DNA from: Medicago truncatula
Lineage: Eukaryota > Streptophyta > Magnoliopsida > Fabales > Fabaceae
Direction: 5' to 3'
Length of the DNA stretch: 64,000 nucleotides
Assembly (NCBI RefSeq): GCF_003473485.1
Contig: NC_053045.1
Span: 43,442,494-43,506,493 of the forward strand
Both the position numbers and the translations under genes were made by a program. This document shows positions 49,396 to 63,100 of the stretch, piece after piece. Under the pieces are notes generated by a model that saw only the letters and a list, made by a program, of their open reading frames with translations, did not search any database and was not told the DNA's origin. Positions within the stretch are counted from its first letter, which is position 1; every line of letters begins with the position of its first letter.

Positions 49396-50809
49396 ATGTT
49401 GGGAATTTTTACGAAAAAGTTGGTTAATCCACCTCAAGAGCTTAATAGTCCAGCTCCATTGAATTCATCCAATAAGTCTAAACTTCCTCATGAAATCCTT
49501 CATGATTTCACATCATTCAATCCTTCCAATGCTTTCTCCTTGAACTTTGGAAATGATGCTATTCTAGCTTATTCCCCTTCAAACAATACCTCCAAACATC
49601 ATGGGTATGTAACAATCAGATTTGAATTCAGTGAATTTAGGTTTCAATTAATATGTTTTTGTCCATGCAAGTATATATTTTCTTGGTTTAAGTCCCTGTA
49701 AATTTTTTGGTTTTTTTAATCCTTACAGATATATCACTTTTTGTTTTTTCATCCTTGCAAAATTTGTTTATAATAAAATTGCAAATAATATGTGTAATAT
49801 TTATTTTAGTCCTTATGTACCTCATATTGGTGTTAAGTTTTTCTCATGAAAATATGTGCTATGCAGGTTATTTTGTGGTTTGGATAACATATATTGTGCT
49901 TTCATGGGTAGCTTGAACAACCTGAGTAAGCTAATAAAGCAATATGGGCTATCAAAGGGAACCAATGAGGCAAATTTCATCATTGAAGCTTATAGGACAC
50001 TTCGTGACAGGGGTCCATTCCCTGCAGATCAAGTCCTCAAAGAACTTGATGGTAGTTTTGGATTTATCATCTATGATGACAAAGATGGAACTGTTTTTGT
50101 TGCATCAGTAAGCCACTTTTTTAATCACTTTCATTATAATTTATATCTCTATTCTTAATAATTTACTACATGGTACTTTTATTAATAATTAAGCTCTTAT
50201 GTGTAAGTGTAATGCTAGGATTAATGGCCCACATGTTGGCTATGTTTGAGCAGGATCGTAATGGACAAATTGACCTTTTCTGGGGTATTGCAGCTGATGG
50301 TTCTGTTGTTATTTCTGAGAATTTGGAGCTTATTAAAGCAAGCTGTTCTAAGTCATTTGCACCATTCCCTACTGGTATATTCATTTCCCTTTCCAAAATG
50401 AGTTTAATTGACATGTTAAGTGTAAAAATGTATTACACATTTCCTTTTCAAGAATTAACATAACAAAATGACATAATAGTGGGGATGTGTTTGGATTTAT
50501 GTGCAAAACTTTTTACACTGATTGTGTGTATCAATGAAATGAAAGCAGTATGAGAAGTATGTGAAGGTTATGTTTTATTTGGAATTTAATAATGGATGGA
50601 ATGAAATTGCAGGGTGCATGTTTCATAGCGAGCATGGTCTAACTAGTTATGAGCATCCAAGTAAGAAGTTGAAGGCAGTGGCAACGATTGATAGTGAGGG
50701 AGCTATGTGTGGGGCCAACTTCTGTGTTGACTCCCAAACAAGGAAGCCACCAATGATGCCACGTAATGGAAGTGAAGCCAATTTGTGCACTTGGGGTACA
50801 CAAGCCTGA
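49396..50809 (+). CDS. TSJT1/aluminium-induced protein (DUF3700, YGL and LRDR motifs)
   Basis: Four exons (49396-49604, 49867-50107, 50254-50374, 50613-50809) join in frame to 255 aa, the family's usual size. It starts MLGIF as family members do. QYGLSK and LRDRGP are the YGL and LRDR motifs, and FCGLDNIYCAFMG, ELDGSFGFIIYDDKDGTVF, FWGIAADGSVVIS and ANFCVDSQTRKPPMMPR-GSEA match the domain, which is related to class II glutamine amidotransferases. Family members are induced by aluminium, sugar starvation, auxin or dormancy, and their enzymatic activity is unproven. The frame is open upstream to 49234, but that stretch is not family-like and I take it as 5' UTR. It is convergent with TRAPPC13. 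Confidence 0.93.
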
Positions 50810-52074
50810 CTCATCTAATCATGATACTATGATCCAATTCATGGCAACAAAAATTTATATAACCATTTTTCTTTTCTTCTTCATTTATTCTAAGAGCGAC
50901 ATAATTTAGAGGAGACAATCCTTTGTTATTACTAGTACTTTCAGGATTGCTCACTTTTTTCCCTTTTTCCTGTTGGCTTAATTGACTACTTTGTTGTATA
51001 TATGATACTGATTGGAAGTTCAATATGACCTAGGTCATTTGCTACATTAATAACAAGAAGATTAAGTTTTGAATTCAGCTTTTTAATTTTGTTTCGGTAT
51101 TTTTTTTTTGCTCATAAATTTTACACTCTAGTTCAATTTGAGTGCTGTGTAAGTTATTCGGGTCATACCTCACATGATTGAACTGATAGAAGGCTAATGG
51201 AGGATTATGAAAATCCTTTTACAACTAATGAAATACAGTGAAACATGAGTGCAAGGAAAGAAATTGAGTAGAACATTATATGTTTTGGTATTTTACAAGT
51301 GATGTGCGTATGCATGTTTCACAAAATTTGTGCTGTATTTTTGGCAACATTGTTCCCAAAGTTTTCACTTAGATTGTTGAGTTTAACAATTATATACTGA
51401 TATGAAAATGATTTACATAATTGTCAAATTATTCTTATTACCTAAGCATTTGTTGAAATATTTTATAAGGTGGTATAAAAAATGTGTAGTGTAATTCCCC
51501 CACTTTTTTTTGTACAAGGTAATTCCCCATCTATCTTCTAATTATAGTTTGCAAATAGCATAGCACCTCATCGTTTCCTTATAGATAATACTAAATTGAT
51601 AATATTTTCGTGATAACTTGCATATCATTGTAATTGACTATTTACTACAATATGACAAACTGTGATGTAAACCTTTCTATAGGCGAATGACAATTAAGCT
51701 GTTGCAGAAATATACTGTCACAAAAGATTGGCTCTATACTTTTGACAATCAAAACAACCATCCCCCTTGAACCAATAAATAAAAGCAAGGACTTTGCTTC
51801 TTACAGCACGTAATCAACCACACAATACTACAATTAAGTTACAGATGTTTGCAGACAGTCCAATATGGCTTTGTGATCATGTAGGATTCATTGACCCTGG
51901 CTTGGAAGGCAATCTGAGCCTAGAAAGTATCAAGGCTACAAATTGGGGACTTGGCCGATCTGATTAGGCGCATCAATGATATAGGACACGGCCTGTGGAG
52001 TTCAGCAGATCAACCTTTTGAAAAGATGACATTGTCAACCATTTCTAACCAAACTGGTTCATGTGGCCACGCTT
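50810..52074. other. Intergenic between convergent TSJT1-like gene and TRAPPC13
   Basis: AT-rich 3' flanks. No gene or clear repeat. The TRAPPC13 3' UTR probably covers about 51850-52074. Confidence 0.5.
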
Positions 52075-55000
52075 TTAATCAATGTCCACAAAAATCTGCA
52101 ACAAAAGAGAATGTCATCCAACTTTTGGGGTTTGAAGGGCAAAGGCACCACACCACATCAAATGTTTTTAGAAAAATTGATTAAATACCAAAGTCAACCT
52201 ACTCTAGTAACATAACAATCTGTACAACTAACCTCTAAATCAGGAAGTGGTTCATAAGATTTCATCCCTCTCGTATCAAACACTGTAATGCCAGTTATTT
52301 TCTGAATTCCAGGTTTTGTAGCTATGAGATTCTGCATATTTCATGACATTGCTACCATTATAAAACAAAAAATAATCACGTTCTAAGGAGAAGTTAGATG
52401 TAAATGTAAGTTGTAACCCATGCAATGCACATATTTGTGATTTGGAACAATTTTTTTTCTTTAAATCATTGTACAATTACTACTGTGTGTCTTTTATCAG
52501 TTATTACTTTCTGGAAAGGAGGCTTAAATAGATAAATCATTATTAGCCTAACCAATAGCAAGAAATCAAAATGACTGAAACAGATATTGGATAGGTGCTA
52601 GTTTTGTTAAAATCTCAACATGAAAAATATCCTAGCTACTGATCTCAAAAACTATCAACCCAAACTTCAAAGAGCTATTACAACGGATATAGACAACCAA
52701 TGCACTAAAAAACAGAATGAAATTGACTGGCGGACTATCTAAGGCCTTAAGGGGTCGGCAGCACCCCTACCTCATTATTTCCTGCTCAGAAATTCCCTGC
52801 GCCCATCTGTTGTGATTCCCTCATTACTCCCTTTGTTAACCAAATATCTTCCCTAACTAATCCAGGCCCACCTGCTAAGTGAGCAGGTGGTTATTGACAC
52901 TGTAGATACCCAAGTGGATTCATTGACTGGATGAAATATATCAGTCATTTTATAACTCAGAAGTGTTCCATTATCAATAGCGGCTGAAGACTATATATGT
53001 GTGTGTGTGTGTGTGTGTTCAGCCTACAGCCTTCCTCATTGCTAAATCTATGGAGATGCATTTCTAGTTACTTAGAATCCAAAAGGCCCAAGTTATAAAA
53101 TAAGTGAAGATAACCAAGAGTTGATAATGACCAATCCATCAACATTCAGACAAGATCAGTAAAACGTAATTTTGTGGAAAAAGATATTTTGTAACAAGAA
53201 ACTGAAGAGAATAAATGAAAGTTTCAAGGGTTACGGACCAAATGTTGTTAATCAATATGATTTCAAAATTTCTATACCACTACCACTATTACAGCTATAT
53301 AATATATGAGCAGAATTCTTTAAATTCATACCAGGTGGATATTAGTGGATCCTAAAGCCTCAATCTGTGATAAAACCTGTGCATAGATTCCAACATCATA
53401 TGTTAGAGTCAACTGCAATAAAACTTCAAGAGAAAGGATTGTGCACAATGACAATATCAAAACTCTAGTCCGAACACAAATTGTGATACAAAGACACCAA
53501 GTATCAGGGGGGAAAAGTTATACTCTTGACAATCCAAGGCAGAGATGATCCACAGAGAATGCATTACCATTGATTGAAGGCCATTAATCATAACAGCGGT
53601 CTCCCCAGATGAACCATTTTGGGATACACTAACTTTAAATGGGCCCAGCTCTCTCTCTGTCAGGTTTGTAAGATTCAATTTTAGCTGCAAAGAACAAGCA
53701 ATCAAACTCAGCTTCCACATTTCTAATTTCTTCTGTTGGTGGTACACTAAAACTGAGGATCAAAAGTAGAACAAGATAAAAAATAACGATTCTAGTACCC
53801 TAAGATGGTGAATAAATTCTACCAATAGCTAGATGCTGCATAGGATGAAAAATGACTAAGCAGCCCTAAACCTAGAATATCTAAGATGCAGTTTTCTGGT
53901 TTATAATGTGTGCCGTTGGATCATAAATTACCGTGAATGGTCTTTGAAGGTTAATGATAGATGGAACTTCAACAACTTGCAACTCAATCTCTTTCTTTGT
54001 TGTTGGCTGCAAAGGAACATTTCCAGACAAAATACTGGTGTATGAGAACTAAATAATCATAATTTAGAAAAATGAAGTCGGAATTAAAAAATTAAATTTT
54101 AATTACTAAGTTTGCGTGCATCTAACGTGATTTGAATATGAAACATGTAATCACCTTTATCGTTTCGAAAGTGAAGGGGAAAAATGAAATATATCATGCT
54201 AGATTCAGATGAATGTTCTATAGAACCAAAGAAGCTTAACCATCAACTTGGTTATTGTTTATTGATATTTAACAAGGTTACAACACACCAGATAATCAAT
54301 TCAAATATGGATCATCATTTTAGAAGAAAAAACACTTACAGTCCCCAATATCTGCTGGGTCTGCAGGCGACCGGGTTCACCCAAATTTGTTCGCCATGTT
54401 ATCTGGAGTTTACCAAGAACATTATTTCCCTCAACTTTAGTTTGGGCAGAATCATCCAATGATGACTTCAATTGATAGAGATAGTTGTAGATTCCTCCAC
54501 CAGATCTTATTAGTATTGGCGGCTTAAATGTCTCCCTGAATTCAAGCTAATATATAATCAATAACAATAACAATAAAATATATTTACACAAGATGAGTCA
54601 AAATATAAGTGGTCAGAAAGAAAAAAAAACAAAGCATTTGTTTATTTTATAGTGTTTAACTCCAAAAGAAATGCAAAGCACTGACCTTGCAGTGTTATCT
54701 TTCTCAGTATGAGGCCCATCACCTCTAAGTATTGTTGCACTATAATGCTGAGCAGGTTCAAAATCAACTTGGTCCATGAAAAGGTTTGATTTGGTATGGT
54801 TTTCAATACAAGCTTCCAAAAAGGTAGTTTCCTGAGACACGTCAAGGAGATAAACTGATGCACAACTGTAGTCGGCAGGTAGGGTGGGCAATTCAATTTA
54901 CAAAGCAGGTATGATTTCCTTAAAGCCTTAAGAATTGAAGATCAAAACATGACATTTTCAAATCTGAATACTGATAACAGACACAACTACGTAAATATGT

Positions 55001-57737
55001 TTGTAGTCAGGGGTAGCTTAACGTTTCAATGCTTTTTTTGGAAAAATAACAGGGGAAGGGTGGCTAATCAATGTTTAAAGGAATAAAGGTAAAACAACTA
55101 GGGAGATAATTTCAAAGTATCATCTTATTTACAATTTATTTCCTGTTTTCAACTTTCTGCGAAGGAAATAGTGAAAAATCATAAATGTTGTTTTTACCAT
55201 TTCCTCCACAAAGCTCATGGTGTTTTATGACTGGCTGCTAGCCAGATTCATTACTGACAGTATATAATTAAATTCAAGTTTATGCTCCCTGGGAGGCTAT
55301 CAAGAAATTAATGATAATATGCATTAAACTACAAAAAAAATGATAGTTTAAAGGAGGATACGTCTGAAATGAAAAAAATACATATATACTGCTGTATACA
55401 TATTTAATTATTTACTGTCTTGCCTTGGTCTATCAAGAAAATCTATTTCTTTGAACTGATTGTTACTGACCTCAACAGCATCGGATGAAAATGTGTTTGA
55501 CGCCACAAATAATAGGAAAGTTGTGGATAAAGTAATGCTACTGAGTCTTTTTTTTGTTGGTTTTAAAAAAATACATTTCATCATGCATTTTTATTATTAA
55601 ATCTCGTACTTGCAAATAATATTGAACCCAATCAATGAAAGCGGTGTGATCTGAAAATTCTTAACACCAACAAAAATGTACCACATCATTGAATACAATA
55701 AGTCATGTTATTCACCATAAGATGACCTAGTTTGTCTAGGAAAAGAATATACACTTACGATTGTATAGTATATTCAAATTATCAACATACCTTGATAACA
55801 CGGACCTGCAACAAAAGAAAAAATTCAGAAAGTGTGTGAGTCATCAGTTACTGTCTAATACTTCAATTCAAATTCAGTCAATATGATTAAAAAAAAGAAA
55901 GAGGCGAATACCTTTGTCCTAACAGAAAGTGGATTAGCAACGATAAACTTGAAGAATTGGGGAAGATATTTACGCTCACCATCACCATCATTGTACAATG
56001 CAGTGCAAACCAGCCTGAAGGAAGACATTCGGTCAATCAAATTAATACCGAAAATGCATAGCATAGCATATCCTAAGAGAAGGACATTGTTGAGAGATAG
56101 AACTTACGTGTGAGGTCCAAGCTCTTTGACATCATGTTCGACGATAAAATCATAACGCCCACCAGCACGTATAGTCTCAACTGGTGATTTCGACGTATCT
56201 AAAAGAAGTATTCTCTGTCTCTCTGTTTGGATTTCAGCCTGGAAATTACAAAGTTTAAAATAATGAATTGGATACAACAAAAACAACCAAGCCTTGTCCC
56301 ACTAAATGGAGTCGGCTACATGAATCAAACGACGCCATACTGTACTATCAAAAACCATGTCTTTCTCCAACTCATTTATCTCTAGACTCTTAATAGTTTC
56401 TCTTATAGTTTTTCTAGGTCTACCCCTACCTCTAGTGACCCAACTCTCCTCTATCTAATCTACTCTCCTAACTACAGAATCCACAGGTCTTCTCTCTAAA
56501 TGCCCAAACCACCTAAGTCTAGTTTCTACCATCTTTTCTACTATAGGTGCTACCCGAACTCTCTCTCTCTCTCTAATGTCGCTAGAATTTAGAAACACTT
56601 CGCCTCTTGCTAAAATTACATTCCATATGCTCTGTCTTGCTTCTACTCAAGTGAAAACCATATGTTTCTAAGGCTTGTCTCCAAGACTCCAACCTCCCAT
56701 TTAATCCTTCCTTCGACTCTCCAAGTAGGACTATATCATCTACAAAAAGCATACATTTGGTGCTCGCTCTTGGAGGTGTTCTGTAAGTACATCCAAAACT
56801 CTCCAATCCTATTTTTATGGGAAAATCTTCAGTGTCTCCACCTTGTGTCTCACACTAGTTGAGACCCCCTCATGCATATGCACTTTTTCAGCTTAAGATG
56901 ATTAAAGACAATTTTAGAGGCTGTTTAGATCAACTTATTCAAGCTTATCTATTGGCATAAGCACCTACGAACTGTTTGAGACAACTTATGGAAACAGGTA
57001 ATGACATGCCTGTAACCTGTGTTCAGCTTATTTTGATAAGTTCTTCATTATAACTTATGAAACAGGTTAAAGCTTATATGAAAACAATTTGACTTTATTT
57101 GATATCTTGTTATTAAACTAGCTGATACTTAAACAGTATTTGTGCAATAAGCGCTTAATTAATATGCTTGACCAAACAGGTCCTTATAGGAATCTACTTG
57201 TACTGAAAGGACTTAAAACAAAAAGAAAGCAATGAGTAAATAAAAAGAAAAGGTAATTAAACAGTATGAAAGTTAATTAAAAGAAATAGATTAACCTTGA
57301 TAATAACTTCTCTGACTTCAAAATTGGAGCTATTGTTAATACTTATATAGCTACAGAAAGTTTCTCCCAAGTAAATTGCTCTGCATTAAACAAATTTCAA
57401 AAATAAATAATAATTATCACAATTGGTAATTGAAAATGAAGAGAGAACCTTCGTACCCGAAGGATTGAGGGAGAACGAGGAGACCAGAGAGACCCATAGA
57501 ATCTGAGAAGTGTTGAAGGAGGAATCTATTGCGATAATTGGGATCGGAATCGGGAGCAATGAGGTCGGAGGAGGAAGGGGCGGAGGGATCATCGAAGTGG
57601 TCTTCACCGACGAAGAGGTCGTCGGGATCGATACGAAGAGGAGGGTCGACGTTGAAGGATGGACGACAGAGTCGCATGACACGAAAGGCTACTGAGTGAG
57701 AAGATGAAGATCCTCCTCCTCCACTTCCTTGACTCAT
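52075..57737 (-). CDS. TRAPPC13: Trafficking protein particle complex subunit 13 (DUF974)
   Basis: Twelve exons (57737-57457, 57380-57296, 56238-56108, 56014-55912, 55805-55791, 54831-54686, 54535-54340, 54006-53932, 53684-53568, 53412-53332, 52331-52233, 52095-52075) join in frame to 449 aa. The DUF974 blocks appear in order: SHSVAFRVMRLCRPSF, FSDSMGLSGLLVLPQSFGAIYLGETFCSYI, EHDVKELGPHTLVCTALY, FFKFIVANPLSVRTKVRVIK, ETTFLEACIENHTKSNL, LGKLQITWRTNLGEPGRLQT, TVFDTRGMKSYEP and the terminal IFVDID. Known role: TRAPPC13 belongs to the metazoan and plant TRAPP complexes that regulate Rab GTPases in Golgi and autophagy traffic. The Gly/Ser-rich N terminus is usual for plants. Exon 5 is only 15 nt (VRVIK) and the last coding exon 21 nt. 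The start at 57737 is the first ATG. Confidence 0.95.
56280..56860 (-). mobile_element. L1-type LINE fragment (reverse transcriptase 3' part) in TRAPPC13 intron 2
   Basis: Read on the minus strand, CMLFVDDIVLLGESKEGLN, SWRQALETYGFHLSRSKTEHM is the catalytic FVDD block of a non-LTR reverse transcriptase. The continuing DNA (to about 56280) encodes in shifting frames the familiar LINE C-terminal end (LERRPVDSVVRR, ESWVTRGRGRPRKTI, SLEINELEKDMVFDS, then ADS--WDKAW). The copy is 5'-truncated and has several frame breaks. It sits in the intron in the same orientation as the host gene. Confidence 0.85.
56925..57185. mobile_element. 'cataagct' MITE-like copy in TRAPPC13 intron 2
   Basis: It runs 'gctgtttagatcaacttatt' to 'cttgaccaaacaggtcctta' with 'ttggcataagcacctacgaa', 'tgttcagcttattttgataa' and 'aacaatttgactttatttga'. 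It is the best-preserved copy here; the ends read roughly as ggctgtttagat / accaaacaggtcc. Confidence 0.75.
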
Positions 57738-60165
57738 CTTCTTCAATATTCAAATTCAAATGCGAAATGTGGTGGATTCAGTGCTTTTCTTTCCAAACCA
57801 AAATCAAATTGATTTTCTTGTTAGTAATTACTGCGCATCAACTTTCAACCTTCCAAAAACCAGTAGAATTTTGATGCATAAGGTTTCTGAATAAAATAAG
57901 CAAACATTTTTTATTTATTTTTTAAGGAATAAGCAAACATATATATACTCGATAAATTTTGTCAAAATATATATATATACTCGATAAATTATTTAAATAT
58001 ATTTCTCATCTTTTATCTTAAACAAAAAAAAAATGCATATTAATCTTTTACCTTATTTAACATGTTTTAATCTTTTATCTAAAAAAATCCCCTTTTAATT
58101 CTTTGGTTAAAAATCATAACATAACTCATTTGAAATTGAAGCAGTGTTAACAAACTCGTGTGACATAAAATAGAGAAAAACATCATCGTTTTTATGAAAT
58201 ATTAGTGATAAATATATATTTTTGAGAGAACAAGGGATGAATGTTAAAAACAAAAACAAGAACATAAGCGTTTGAAGGAAATTTTGTTGTTTTGTACTTA
58301 AAGGAGAATAATTTGATGAGATACCTTTGAAAGAGATTAATTTGTCGCAACAAGTTTGACAAACCGGAAGTTGCGAAGTTCAACTCAGTTTGGATATATA
58401 AAACGAACAGAGCGTTATAGAATGAAATGAAATAGAGCTAAAGGAAATGGAACAAAGATCTCAATCTTTTGTTTGAATAGTTTATAACGGAATGAAAAAA
58501 ATTTACTCTTCCACTATTTAAAAATTGAAACGAATGAAAAAGTTATACATTTTAACCCTTACTTATTTAACTTGTTAGGCTCAGTTTTGTTAAAGTGATT
58601 AACACTTCATACTTTGATTTTTATTAAATTGATTAACATTTAATGCTTTGATTTTTCCATTTTTTTTCCCTTGTGTTTAGCCAGTTTACTAGTTTAGTAT
58701 CTTTGGAGATTTTCTTCTATATTTTCCATTTAATTTTTACAAATCTAAACAAGGGAATATGACTTCATCCAACTCCATTTTATCAAATTCCATCAACCCA
58801 AACAAGTTAATGGAGAAGTTGGATAAGGAAGGAGTAAGAGAGTTAGTCATTTATAGTATTTTGTAATGAACCTTAATTTGTTTTTTTGAGGAAGAATTCA
58901 CCTTAATTCTTTTTTTGAACATTAAGGACTAAATTATTATTTTTATGGACTACTAGCAGACATCCAAACAAATCAAATCAATTAATGGAAAAATTAATAC
59001 TTCAATTTATGAACCAAAATTTTGTATGAACCAAACATCATCCACACACAACTACATAAACTAATCCCTCAAGCTGCATTGAACCACATTAACTGGCAAC
59101 GTTCTCCAAATGAAGGTATTTGAGATGGAGTATCAGTTCAGGAACTAAGATGGCTACTCAAATTATAAATAACGTTCTTTACAATGAACGAATGTCAATA
59201 AAAATTTAATATGGCCAACCAAACGAGTTCGACAGAAAAAGATCCCGCTATGACCGAGTACAGAGTCGAAAGCCATCCGTTGATAGATTCTACTTCAAAT
59301 TTCATTGTAAAGAATTGAACCTTTCGCGTGAGTGAACTAAATTTTAAACATAAAAATATTTCTTTAGACAGCATTGAAAACAACCCTTTGGCCAGGCTAG
59401 ACTAGAACTGCAATATAAGTGCATGTCCAACAAACAGGCAGTACCAGTTCCCGTTGTATTGTGCAATGCACCAAATGACAAAAAACTCCATACTACATTG
59501 TCAAAAAATAAATAAATAATCCATACCACTTCTAAACTAAACTAATAATTACATGGTTTCTGTTGAACAAATAACTATAGGACCAGGTACATTGATGAGA
59601 TGGTGAATATTATCGGTACATTGATGAGTTTGGGAAACCGATGCACAGCCTTCTCATTCTCAGGGATTGTTAAGTGACAACTGAACCCTTTAATATCCTA
59701 TTCAACAGTAGTAACCTCTTAATAATCCTACCGGTAAAAGCACCACTACATCAGCATGCGCGAAATAATCAGGTACAAATTGATTCTACTTCATCAGAGA
59801 TTACAATCTGGATTACTGAACATCAGTAAAAGTCATCGATCGATATTTGGCATGGAGCAGGCTACAAGACAAAAACGAATGCCCCAAAAACAAACTGAGA
59901 TTGGAACAAATGGATTTTTAAATGATTGAAACCACGCAGAGTTATCAGCACGAAAAAAAATGCTCGAACTCAAAACAGTGGCCACCATCAATAACAATGT
60001 TTATATGTACAGACAACCAACTTGTCAGGCAAACCTAAACCTCTTCTGTACAAATCCTGCCAGCATTCCATCTGAGTATTCATTCATAGTTAAGCATAAA
60101 TATATGCAAGCCTCCAATTTCCAATATGTAAAACTCACAATATAATAATACCATAATGGAGTTAT
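57738..60165. other. Intergenic: divergent from TRAPPC13, then the MED16 3' UTR
   Basis: 57738-57900 is the TRAPPC13 promoter region. 58381-58800 has loosely paired MITE-like text ('gaatgaaatgaaatagag...aaatggaac' versus 'ccaactccattttatcaaattccat'). 59190-60165 is probably MED16 3' UTR and flank. No gene seen. Confidence 0.4.
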
Positions 60166-63100
60166 CTATACAACTCGAACCCATGTTCCACCACACATTG
60201 GGCAGCCATATGCCCATCGGCTGATCCACCACAACTCCCTGCTACTCTGACTCGGAGAGGTGGTAGAAGCTGGAGAAGTAAAAGCAGAAGTCTGCCGCTG
60301 ACATCTTATGCACTGCACCATGGAAATAAACAGTCACAAAATAGAAGACACGTGCAGACTCTTTTTATTAAAAAGTTCAAAAGATCAAACAAGTGTCTTT
60401 TATTTAATGTCAAAAATCATATCGGGGATAAAAATATTTGACCAAACACTAATTTAAAAACAGCAAAAAGGTCAAGTACTCAAGTGGTTTTCACATGATA
60501 TTAAACAAATGATCAAGTAATGCTTGAACTCACTATACAAACTACCAAGTCCCCAGAATGTTATTTTGGATTTCAGCAAATAACTGCACGGAGCTTACAC
60601 TTTATCCACATTTCAACTAAAATTCCCTTTTAGATTGAGAGATCGGTTAGAGATGTAAAAGTCATCCTAGGACTATTGACTAATTAATTAACCTATTGCT
60701 AAAGTCACTCAGAAAAAGTGGTACAGAGTCAAATGTCTACTCTTTCATCCCCCAAGTTTAAACGTTAGACAAAACTAAACACTGTAAAACCAGGATGCTC
60801 AGTTGCTCACAGTCGCTGATTCCATCTGTTATACGTAGATCAATCCAAACCCGCGGCATGTCTGGCTTTTTCTTTCAAGTGATATGGTTCATCAGTATTA
60901 TTTTGCAACTCACACAAGCACTAGCATTGCAGAACACCAACGCAATGCTAGTGGTGTTCTTGCGTCGGTGCTCTTGTGTTGGTGTTCGAGCATTGTGCGC
61001 AACAGTAAAAATATTTTTTCACACTGCTACAAAAAATATAAATGACAAATCTTACAATGCACCCAAAAAATTGAATCCCGAAGTTGACTGTAAGATTCAG
61101 AGACAGTTTTTCTAGCCTTCAGATATTATAAAATCGCCCAAATAACAAACAATTCCCAAGTTTTCACCAACAAAAAATAAGCATTTCAAAGTCATGTAAC
61201 CCTTAAATGCACACAGCAAACAATAAAAGTGAACTAGATTTAATTTCTAACCTTGTACCAGACCCCTTCAAGGCCAGTTTTCCATGTTGCGGTAACAACA
61301 TCTCTTCGAGATCCCATGATACCAAGATAAGCACCCAAGCCCACAGAACTGTTCAGCCCAAAAGCTGCATCTCTTTCAGACATCCTGCGCTTCCTTGGCC
61401 ATAAGCGATGGGTTCCATCATAGGCATCACAATGCTCCGTTGAGCTGAGATCAAGTGGGTCAGAGCAAACAATTTTAGGTTGATCATTTGCACAATCTAT
61501 ATCATCGGGATCAGACCATGGTCCGCCAAACATATTCCGCCTATTCCACTCTTCTGATGGAGGGTGGAGTTCTAGCTCGCGTAGTAGAAGACCAGCAGCA
61601 TCTGCACCTCTAGGACGGGGCATATTCTGCATAATGAATTCTGTTTCAGCAAGGGTTTTGGAAGAAAGGTTGCATGCTCAAACGAAAGAACCAAACAAAA
61701 ACAACTGACTAGGAATCAAAAGTTTAATGTCCAATCATCAACAGCACCAAAATAATCTATAACTAATTCTGTTGCATGATTGCATCACTGAATCAGAAAT
61801 AAATTGTGCTGTAAAAAGGAATCATCATGTACAGAAATGTAATTGAGCTATCTTCCAGCCTAATTAAATACATCACCAAAGCAAATCAACTATTGAAAGC
61901 ATGACGTTGAAATCAACTATGAAGTTACCTGCATATGCGGACCAAGGGATGCCTCCACAACCTCAGGCAGTACAGTATAGTTTCCATCAATATAATGCAG
62001 CCGAACCTGAATGTTGCTGCTCCCCACCTGAGATATTGGCAATGGGTGTTGCAGGGTAGATGTTCGGCGACATAGTTCCATAAGCATCATAAAAAGCACC
62101 TTCACCTGCATTATACGTGTAGTGAGAAAAGAATAGTAAAATTGCAGTCTACTTTATAACCACGGCAGGTAAAACTAAGAATACAACTCTAGAAACATGT
62201 TTATGTAAGTCACAAATAATAAAAAACTCGGAGCCTTCAGATAAGTCACAAAAGTTATCACATTATAGTTAAATACCTCTTCAAACGTATATCCTTGCCC
62301 AGCATTTCCACTACCCAATCTTGAACGTCCAGAAGGTGCTTCTTCACCTCCTTTTGGCCCAGATATAAGCTGACCAGCTCGCCCCGTCAGTCCGTCTTCT
62401 GACTTGGCCACAGCTGAAACCGGTTTTGCGATCTCCTCCACTTTGCCAGAAGCAGGAGCATTAGACTTCTGTGTATTTGAATCATTAGTTCTATTGGCAG
62501 CCCCCATATAGCGAGGAATTTGTGTACGTCGAAAGAAAAAACAGAAAAGCAAAAGTTGGCATAGTCTGTGAAGGAATTGACAGTCCCCAATAAGTCTAAC
62601 TGCAGGTGTTCCAGGAAATGTTCCTGTATTAATGCTAATAGGCATAAATGATGAAGGACCGCTGATGGGGTTAGGGGTCGGGTTGGACCCTCCCTCAGTT
62701 GTGTTGCTAATCTTGGCAATAGCCCCTTGTACCCACGTTTGCAATTGTACGGTTCCCATTGAGCTGGTGCTACCATTTTGACCTCCTGGAAAATATCATT
62801 TGCATTTGAGTTTGATATTTAAATTTTAAGACAAAAAAGATCACACAGATGGAGAAAATCATTAATACAATTCAGAGAAGATAAATTTTCTCCCCTAAAA
62901 AAAACAATTATTTTCTATCACCATTAGAAGAGAAGCACTAAATCTATGCAGCAAAAGCCCAACCAGAAGATTATCCCCAAGGATAATTTTTTAATCCAAA
63001 ATAAAACAGCTATATTGGTTGCAGGCAGAGAACCTCCATACCGAAGCATGATAAAGAAAGCTGGATATAACTAAAAACAAGTTAAATTAATCTCTACACC

